A stretch of 11,533 nt of DNA from an uncultured Flavihumibacter sp. (lineage in GTDB: Bacteria; Bacteroidota; Bacteroidia; Chitinophagales; Chitinophagaceae), in the NCBI GenBank assembly GCA_946482545.1, contig CAMLRX010000152.1, forward strand, positions 1 to 11,533, given 5' to 3'. Below, one piece after another: positions 6,225-11,533 of the stretch (the first letter of the stretch is position 1; the number at the start of each line of letters is the position of its first letter). Below the pieces are notes generated by a model. The model was not told the DNA's origin. It made no database searches and was given only the letters and a program-made list of their open reading frames with translations. The position numbers and the translations under genes are program-made.

Positions 6225-7784
6225 ATGCCCAACCGTTCCGCAGACACTGTATACCAACTCATAAAGTCGCTGGAGAAGTCCGAAAAGCGCAATTTTAAGC
6301 TCTACATGGGCCGCAATACTGTTCAGGGCGACCTGAAATCGGTACAACTTTTTGATGCCCTCGATAAAATGGAGGAATACGATGAGGGGCTGCTGCTGAA
6401 AAAGAGCCCTGACATCAAAAAGCAACAGCTTTCCAACATGAAAGCCCAGTTGTACCGGCAGATTCTTTCCAGCCTGCGGCTGATGCGGGATGAAGAAAAT
6501 ATCGACATCCAACTGCACGAACAGATGGATTTTGCCCGCATACTCTATAATAAAGGACTTTACCACCAAAGCCTGAAGCTACTTGATAAGATCAAGGAGC
6601 ACGCGCTTTCCAGGTTCCAGTACACCTTCGCCCTCCAGGCCATCATCTTCGAAAAAAAGATCGAAGGATTGCACATTACCCGGAGCATGGAGGATAGGGC
6701 GGAACAGCTTTCCCGGGAAACGGAACAGGTGACCGCGCACCTCACCCTTATCAACAAACTTTCCAACCTGGCCCTCCAGTTGTACAGTTGGTACATCAAA
6801 ATGGGGCATGCGCGCGATGAGAAGGATGTATCGGCACTTAAACTTTTTTATGAAACAAAACTACCGCCGGTAGAAGCCGCGCAACTGGGTTTTTATGAGA
6901 AACTGTACCTCTGGCAATGCTATTGCTGGTACGCCTTCATCCTACAGGACCTGCTCCAATACTACCGGTATACACAGAAATGGGTCGATCTTTTCTCCCA
7001 GCACCCCTTCATGATCCAGATTGAAACAGGGCAATATATTAAGGGACTACACAATTTACTCGGTGCACATTTTATGTTAGGGAACGGCGATAAGTTCAAC
7101 GAGGCGCTTAAACAATTCGAAGCCTTTGCCGCTTCAGATTGTGGCAATTGTAACGATAATAGCCGTATACAAACCTTTGTATATCTGCAAACTGCGCGCA
7201 TCAATAAACATTTTATGGAAGGTACCTTTTCCGCAGGACTGGAATTGGTTCCGGAGATAGAAAATAAGTTAAAAGAGTTTGAATTACAATTAGATAGGCA
7301 TCGTATTCTCGTATTTTATTACAAAATAGCCTGTTTATATTTCGGCAGTGGCAACAATGAAAAAGCCATAGAATACCTAAACCGCATCATCCACTGGAAA
7401 GTAGACCTCCGCACCGATCTGCAGTGTTATTCCCGGTTGCTGCATCTTATCGCGCACTACGAGCTGGGGAACTACGATCTGCTCGAATACCTGATCAAAT
7501 CCGTTTTCCGGTTCATGGCCAAAATGCAGAACCTCAGCGTGGTGGAGGAGGAGATATTCGGATTTCTCCGGAAATCATTCTATATGACACCCGTTAAGTT
7601 GAAAGCTGCCTTCAAAGTACTAAAAGAAAAATTGGAGAAACACCAGGGTAAACCCTTGGAAAGCAGGTCATATATGTACCTAGACATCATCGGATGGCTG
7701 GAGAGTAAAATAGAGGGTGTGCCGGTACAGGAAGTGATCCGGCGGCGGTATATGCGTGGGCGGAAGAATGGGAAGAAGGAATAA
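6225..7784 (+). CDS. All-helical TPR-like protein of unknown function
   Basis: I do not recognise a named family. The 519-residue product has no signal peptide and no clear membrane segment, so it is probably cytoplasmic. It is predicted to be almost entirely alpha-helical. Tetratricopeptide-like helix pairs are visible around residues 100-133 (ILYNKGLYHQSLKLLDKI), 274-300 (LGNGDKFNEALKQFEAF), 362-393 (LYFGSGNNEKAIEYLNRII) and 403-430. The C-terminus is strongly basic (VIRRRYMRGRKNGKKE), which could contact nucleic acid or acidic partners. No catalytic motif is apparent. The ATG at 6225 is the first in frame; a weak -7-like element (TACCTTTA, 6208-6215) lies just before it. It diverges from leuA, which may indicate shared control or only proximity. 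Codon use and length suggest a real, intact gene; a scaffold or adaptor role is the natural reading of TPR-like folds, but this is inference. Confidence 0.9.
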   Translation: MPNRSADTVYQLIKSLEKSEKRNFKLYMGRNTVQGDLKSVQLFDALDKMEEYDEGLLLKKSPDIKKQQLSNMKAQLYRQILSSLRLMRDEENIDIQLHEQMDFARILYNKGLYHQSLKLLDKIKEHALSRFQYTFALQAIIFEKKIEGLHITRSMEDRAEQLSRETEQVTAHLTLINKLSNLALQLYSWYIKMGHARDEKDVSALKLFYETKLPPVEAAQLGFYEKLYLWQCYCWYAFILQDLLQYYRYTQKWVDLFSQHPFMIQIETGQYIKGLHNLLGAHFMLGNGDKFNEALKQFEAFAASDCGNCNDNSRIQTFVYLQTARINKHFMEGTFSAGLELVPEIENKLKEFELQLDRHRILVFYYKIACLYFGSGNNEKAIEYLNRIIHWKVDLRTDLQCYSRLLHLIAHYELGNYDLLEYLIKSVFRFMAKMQNLSVVEEEIFGFLRKSFYMTPVKLKAAFKVLKEKLEKHQGKPLESRSYMYLDIIGWLESKIEGVPVQEVIRRRYMRGRKNGKKE

Positions 7785-7790
7785 ATCGTC

Positions 7791-7840
7791 TTTTATGATA
7801 GACAAAATTTTATTCTTTTTGTATTTTATGATTAACAAAA
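7791..7840 (+). repeat. Direct repeat pair in the ATPase promoter region
   Basis: TTTTATGATAGACAAAA (7791-7807) recurs as TTTTATGATTAACAAAA (7824-7840), 15 of 17 identical with a period of 33 bp, about three helical turns. The second copy covers the expected -33 box and most of the promoter spacer. An overlapping inverted repeat TTTTTGT (7816-7822) / ACAAAAA (7835-7841) adds symmetry. This looks like an operator array rather than random AT-rich DNA, though chance is harder to exclude at this composition. Confidence 0.5.
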
Positions 7841-7854
7841 AATAGATACATTTG
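7824..7854 (+). promoter_or_regulatory. Predicted promoter of the ATPase gene
   Basis: TACATTTG (7847-7854) fully matches the Bacteroidota -7 element TAnnTTTG, and TTTT (7824-7827) sits exactly 19 nt upstream in place of TTTG. Transcription would start close to the ATG at 7872, leaving a very short 5' UTR. The ATPase gene can therefore be expressed independently of the preceding gene. Confidence 0.6.
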
Positions 7855-7872
7855 TCTAGTTAACTGAACAAA
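7851..7872 (+). promoter_or_regulatory. 22-bp dyad over the transcript start and start codon
   Basis: The half-sites TTTGTCTAGTT and AACTGAACAAA pair at nine of eleven positions plus one G-T. The dyad begins in the -7 box and ends on the A of the ATPase ATG. Its position would let a bound dimer block transcription; in RNA it could also fold over the start codon. It shares the TTTGT/ACAAA theme with the upstream repeats. Confidence 0.45.
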
Positions 7873-9068
7873 TGGAGAATTTATTTATTAAATCCGACTA
7901 TGTTATAAACAATACCCCCACGTCTTTCCTAAGGAAGTTGTACAGTAAAATAGACTGGAACGACAGGTTAATTGGTGTATTGGGAGCAAGGGGAACCGGG
8001 AAAACCACTCTTCTTTTGCAACGTGCAAAGCTACAAGATAGCTTTAGTGAAGAGGGGGTTTATATTACGCTTGATGATATTTATTTCAGTAACAATCAGT
8101 TATATGATTTCGTTGTCTCTTTCAGGCAGAAAGGAGGGAAATATTTGTTTCTGGATGAAGTTCATAAGTATCCTACCTGGGCAAGAGAAATAAAAAATAT
8201 TTATGATACATTCAAAGACATCAGTATCGTTTTTACCGGCTCCTCACTGATCGATATTTACCAGGAGGAGGCCGACCTTAGCAGAAGGGCAATCTTTTAC
8301 GAACTTGGTGGGCTTTCTTTCCGGGAATATCTTTATTTTCAGAATATTGGGGAGTTTGAACCCATATCGTTGGATAAACTGATAACCGATCATAAGGCAA
8401 TAGCTTTATCTATTTCTCAGAATATCAGGCCATTACAGTTTTTTGAAGCATATCTTAAACAAGGATATTATCCTTTTTTTAATGAAAACACCAATACCTA
8501 TCTGATCAGATTACAGCAGATCGTCCGCTTTATAATAGAGACGGAACTGAGCTTTATCGAACAGGTGGATGCCCAAAGTGCCAGAAAAGTTATTCAGCTG
8601 CTGGCAATACTTGCTTCAAATGTACCTTTCAAACCGAATATCAGTAAACTGAGCGAAAAGACAGGAATCAGCAGAACAAGTCTGCTACAATACCTTCATT
8701 ACCTTGAAAGAGCAAGGTTGATGAACAGCCTTTCCGCGGCAGGAAAAAGCATCAGCATCCTCCAGAAGCCTGATAAAATTTACCTGGAAAACCCCAATCT
8801 TCAATATGCCCTAGCTCCATCGAATGTGGACAAAGGCAGCCTGAGAGAAACATTCTTTTTGAATCAACTCCGCAATGCGGGTTATCTTGTTTCACTTCCG
8901 CTCAAGGGGGATTTCCTGGTGGAAGAAAAATGGACCATCGAAGTAGGAGGGAGAACCAAAGATGCCGCACAGGTCAACACCGAGCCGGATGCTTTCCTGG
9001 CTTTGGACGATATCGAAAGCGGAACCGGTAATAAAATACCCCTCTGGTTATTTGGGTTCCTGTATTAG
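7872..9068 (+). CDS. AAA+ ATPase with DUF4143-type C-terminal domain
   Basis: The 398-residue product is an intact member of the AAA_14/DUF4143 ATP-binding proteins, common and sporadically distributed in Bacteroidota and many other bacteria and archaea; their cellular role is not settled. Visible parts: Walker A GARGTGKT (residues 38-45), Walker B YLFLDE (91-96), VFTGSS (120-125, sensor-like) and an Arg pair at 138-139 that may act as an arginine finger. A winged-helix-like segment, NISKLSEKTGISRTSLLQYL (256-275), is next. The C-terminal region has RETFF, GDFLV (D347) and IEVGG..K (E357, K363), resembling a PD-(D/E)xK nuclease core, and ends GNKIPLWLFGFLY, as family members I recall do. Composition is AT-richer in the first half than in neighbouring genes. 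It lies between an unknown gene and rpoC, with its own promoter and repeats, suggesting an acquired, self-regulated gene. Nuclease activity is not established. Confidence 0.94.
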   Translation: MENLFIKSDYVINNTPTSFLRKLYSKIDWNDRLIGVLGARGTGKTTLLLQRAKLQDSFSEEGVYITLDDIYFSNNQLYDFVVSFRQKGGKYLFLDEVHKYPTWAREIKNIYDTFKDISIVFTGSSLIDIYQEEADLSRRAIFYELGGLSFREYLYFQNIGEFEPISLDKLITDHKAIALSISQNIRPLQFFEAYLKQGYYPFFNENTNTYLIRLQQIVRFIIETELSFIEQVDAQSARKVIQLLAILASNVPFKPNISKLSEKTGISRTSLLQYLHYLERARLMNSLSAAGKSISILQKPDKIYLENPNLQYALAPSNVDKGSLRETFFLNQLRNAGYLVSLPLKGDFLVEEKWTIEVGGRTKDAAQVNTEPDAFLALDDIESGTGNKIPLWLFGFLY

Positions 9069-9078
9069 CGATCAATTA

Positions 9079-9108
9079 TTTTTTTTCCGTAATAATTTCC
9101 TACCTTTG
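9079..9108 (+). promoter_or_regulatory. Predicted rpoC promoter
   Basis: TACCTTTG (9101-9108) fully matches the Bacteroidota -7 element, and a T-run at about 9079-9086 occupies the -33 region at roughly 18-19 nt spacing, though without an exact TTTG. It would give rpoC its own transcript with a 5' UTR of about 65-70 nt. This matters because rpoC is normally read through from rpoB, which is not upstream here. Confidence 0.6.
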
Positions 9109-9182
9109 CCCACTATTTATTTTGGGATCATTGGCTATTTTTCCCTGAATCTCGAAAAATTTAAACAACCTGCTATAGATCT

Positions 9183-11533
9183 ATGGCTATTAAAAAAGAA
9201 AACCGTCCCAGGTTCAATTTCTCTCAGATCACCATTGGATTGGCCTCTCCCGACTCCATTCTGGAGCGTTCCTATGGGGAAGTGCTGAAGCCGGAAACCA
9301 TTAACTACCGTACGTACAAGCCTGAAAGAGATGGTTTGTTCTGCGAGCGTATTTTTGGTCCGGTAAAAGATTATGAGTGCGCCTGCGGAAAGTACAAGAG
9401 GATTCGTTACAAAGGAATTGTGTGCGACCGTTGCGGGGTAGAAGTTACCGAAAAGAAAGTACGCCGTGAAAGAATGGGGCACATCAAGCTGGTGGTGCCT
9501 ATTGTACACATCTGGTATTTCAAAAGCCTTCCCAATAAGATCGGTTACCTGCTGGGGATGAGTTCCAAGAAACTGGAAAGCATCGTGTACTACGAACGTT
9601 TCGTGGTGATCCAGTCCGGTATCCGCGCTGATAAAGGGCAGAACTATGGCGATCTTCTTACAGAAGAAGAATACCTGGAAATCCTGGAAACCCTTCCGAA
9701 GGATAACCAGTATCTCCCTGATGAGGATCCGAACAAATTCATCGCGAAGATGGGTGCTGAAGCAGTGCATGACCTGCTGGCCCGCATCGACCTCGACCAA
9801 CTTTCATTTGACCTCCGTAATGCCGCTGCTACCGAAACTTCCCAGCAAAGGAAGGCCGATGCCCTCAAGCGTCTGAGCGTGGTGGAAGCGTTCCGCGATG
9901 CCAATACACGCATCACCAACCGCCCCGAGTGGATGGTAATGCAGTACATTCCCGTTATTCCGCCTGAACTCCGTCCGCTGGTTCCCCTAGATGGCGGCCG
10001 TTTCGCGTCTTCCGACCTGAACGACCTCTACAGAAGGGTGATCATCCGGAACAACCGTCTGAAAAGACTGTTGGAGATCAAAGCGCCTGAAGTAATCCTT
10101 CGTAACGAAAAAAGGATGCTCCAGGAAGCGATCGACTCCCTGTTCGATAACAGCCGTAAGTCTAACGCCGTAAAAGCGGAAGGCGGACGTGCCCTGAAAT
10201 CCCTTTCTGATGTACTGAAAGGTAAACAAGGTCGTTTCCGTCAGAACCTCCTCGGTAAACGTGTGGACTACTCCGGTCGTTCCGTTATCGTGGTAGGACC
10301 CGAAATGAAAATGCACGAATGCGGTCTGCCAAAAGATATGGCGGCAGAACTGTTCAAACCATTCATTATCCGTAAGCTCATTGAGCGCGGCATCGTGAAA
10401 ACGGTGAAGAGCGCCCGCAAACTGGTAGATAAGAAAGAAGCCGTGATCTGGGATATCCTCGAGAACATCCTGAAAGGTCACCCCGTAATGTTGAACAGGG
10501 CCCCAACGCTGCACCGTCTGTCTATCCAGGCGTTCCAGCCCCGCCTCATTGAAGGTAAGGCCATCCAGCTTCACCCGCTGGTAACCACTTCGTTCAACGC
10601 CGACTTCGACGGTGACCAGATGGCCGTGCACGTGCCCCTGAGCAGTGCAGCTATCCTGGAAGCCCAATTGCTGATGCTTTCTTCCCACAACATTCTTAAC
10701 CCACAGAATGGTACGCCCATTACCCTGCCTTCACAGGACATGGTTCTCGGCTTGTACTACATTACAAAGGGTAAGAAAACCAACGCGGAAGAAACCATTC
10801 GCGGAGAAGGCATGGCTTTCTACTCCCCGGAAGAAGTGATCATCGCTTACAACGAAAAAAGAATTGACCTCCACGCCACCATCAAAGTGAAGGTGGATGT
10901 GCGCAATAAACAGGGACAACTGGAAAAGAAACTGCTGGAAACAACAGTGGGACGTATTCTTTTCAACCAGTTCGTTCCGAAAGAAGTTGGTTACGTGAAC
11001 GCGCTCGCTACGAAGAAATCTCTTCGGGAGATCATCGGTGAGATCATCAAGATCACCGATATACCAAAAGCGGCGAAGTTCCTGGACGATATCAAGCAAC
11101 TCGGTTTCCGTATGGCCTTCAAAGGCGGCTTGTCGTTCAACATCAACGACCTGATCATCCCCGATACAAAAGAAGAACTCCTCGAGCAGGCGAAGTCTGA
11201 AGTGGAAGAAGTGTGGGAGAACTACAACATGGGATTGATCACCAACAACGAACGTTACAACCAGATTATCGATATCTGGTCACGCGTGGATACCCGCATC
11301 ACTGAAACACTGATCCGTGAACTGGCCACTAACAAGCAGGGCTTCAACTCTGTGTACATGATGCTGGATTCCGGTGCCCGTGGTTCCAAACAGCAGATCA
11401 AACAGTTGGCTGGTATCAGGGGACTGATGGCGAAACCACGTAAATCAGGTTCCACAGGTTCAGAGATCATCGAAAACCCGATCCTCTCTAACTTTAAAGG
11501 TGGCCTGAACGTATTGGATTACTTCATCTCTAC
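9183..11533 (+). CDS. rpoC: RNA polymerase beta' subunit, C-terminus beyond window
   Basis: RpoC forms one jaw of the RNA polymerase clamp and carries the catalytic Mg. The frame is open from the ATG at 9183 ([20 protein letters not shown]) to the right edge, 783 codons, roughly the first half of a Bacteroidota-sized protein. In order: zinc ribbon C66-x-C68...C81-xx-C84, clamp-helix region near 270-310 ([19 protein letters not shown]), [20 protein letters not shown] (357-376), [13 protein letters not shown] (439-451), and catalytic NADFDGDQM (472-480) with D474, D476 and D478. The start of the bridge helix is at [18 protein letters not shown] from residue 730. All key residues are present and no frameshift is visible. 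The gene follows the ATPase by 114 nt instead of following rpoB, and has a consensus -7 element upstream. Some edge sequence after the bridge helix ([12 protein letters not shown]) carries a short Gly/Ser/Lys insertion relative to the E. coli form (LMAKPDGSIIETP). Confidence 0.98.
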   Translation, partial: MAIKKENRPRFNFSQITIGLASPDSILERSYGEVLKPETINYRTYKPERDGLFCERIFGPVKDYECACGKYKRIRYKGIVCDRCGVEVTEKKVRRERMGHIKLVVPIVHIWYFKSLPNKIGYLLGMSSKKLESIVYYERFVVIQSGIRADKGQNYGDLLTEEEYLEILETLPKDNQYLPDEDPNKFIAKMGAEAVHDLLARIDLDQLSFDLRNAAATETSQQRKADALKRLSVVEAFRDANTRITNRPEWMVMQYIPVIPPELRPLVPLDGGRFASSDLNDLYRRVIIRNNRLKRLLEIKAPEVILRNEKRMLQEAIDSLFDNSRKSNAVKAEGGRALKSLSDVLKGKQGRFRQNLLGKRVDYSGRSVIVVGPEMKMHECGLPKDMAAELFKPFIIRKLIERGIVKTVKSARKLVDKKEAVIWDILENILKGHPVMLNRAPTLHRLSIQAFQPRLIEGKAIQLHPLVTTSFNADFDGDQMAVHVPLSSAAILEAQLLMLSSHNILNPQNGTPITLPSQDMVLGLYYITKGKKTNAEETIRGEGMAFYSPEEVIIAYNEKRIDLHATIKVKVDVRNKQGQLEKKLLETTVGRILFNQFVPKEVGYVNALATKKSLREIIGEIIKITDIPKAAKFLDDIKQLGFRMAFKGGLSFNINDLIIPDTKEELLEQAKSEVEEVWENYNMGLITNNERYNQIIDIWSRVDTRITETLIRELATNKQGFNSVYMMLDSGARGSKQQIKQLAGIRGLMAKPRKSGSTGSEIIENPILSNFKGGLNVLDYFIS

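Noticed and set aside
9069..9087. T-rich run just after the ATPase stop as an intrinsic terminator
   Set aside because: There is a run of eight T but no convincing GC-rich stem before it; better explained as the -33 region of the rpoC promoter.
9987..10688. 233-codon minus-strand ORF inside rpoC
   Set aside because: Opposite the conserved catalytic region of RpoC; antisense shadow with no family features.

Overview
The window looks like a chromosomal segment from the phylum Bacteroidota, possibly the Chitinophagaceae/Sphingobacteriia side (a guess from protein style and moderate GC). Three things support this: promoters fit the Bacteroidota form TTTG-N19/20-TAnnTTTG, starts lack Shine-Dalgarno sequences, and RpoC and the short LeuA are of the Bacteroidota type. 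No rRNA, tRNA, CRISPR array or insertion sequence was found.

Positions 1-6134 lie on the minus strand and hold branched-chain amino acid biosynthesis in transcription order leuA, leuC, leuD, leuB, then ilvD, which runs off the left edge. LeuA, LeuCD and LeuB turn 2-ketoisovalerate and acetyl-CoA into 2-ketoisocaproate, the leucine precursor. IlvD makes the 2-keto acids for valine and isoleucine and so feeds LeuA. The 257 bp between leuB and ilvD hold the most striking element. It is a complete attenuation module: a consensus Bacteroidota promoter, a 36-residue Ile/Val-rich leader peptide missing from ordinary ORF lists, an antiterminator segment inside the leader's last codons, and a strong intrinsic terminator ending 24 nt before the ilvD start. 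The leuA 5' UTR holds a different possible attenuator: an 8-bp inverted repeat with a long loop followed by U7, with no leader peptide.

Positions 6225-7784 (plus strand, divergent from leuA) encode a 519-residue all-helical, TPR-like protein of unknown role. It is followed by an AT-rich 87-bp gap packed with direct and inverted repeats. Then comes an intact AAA_14/DUF4143-type ATPase (7872-9068), a sporadically distributed family that may have been acquired horizontally.

From 9183 to the right edge is the first 783 codons of rpoC, the RNA polymerase beta' subunit. It has its own promoter, and no rpoB lies upstream within this window, which is an unusual arrangement. The genes form three transcription blocks: leuACDB plus ilvD (minus), the helical protein and the ATPase (plus, separate promoters likely), and rpoC (plus).
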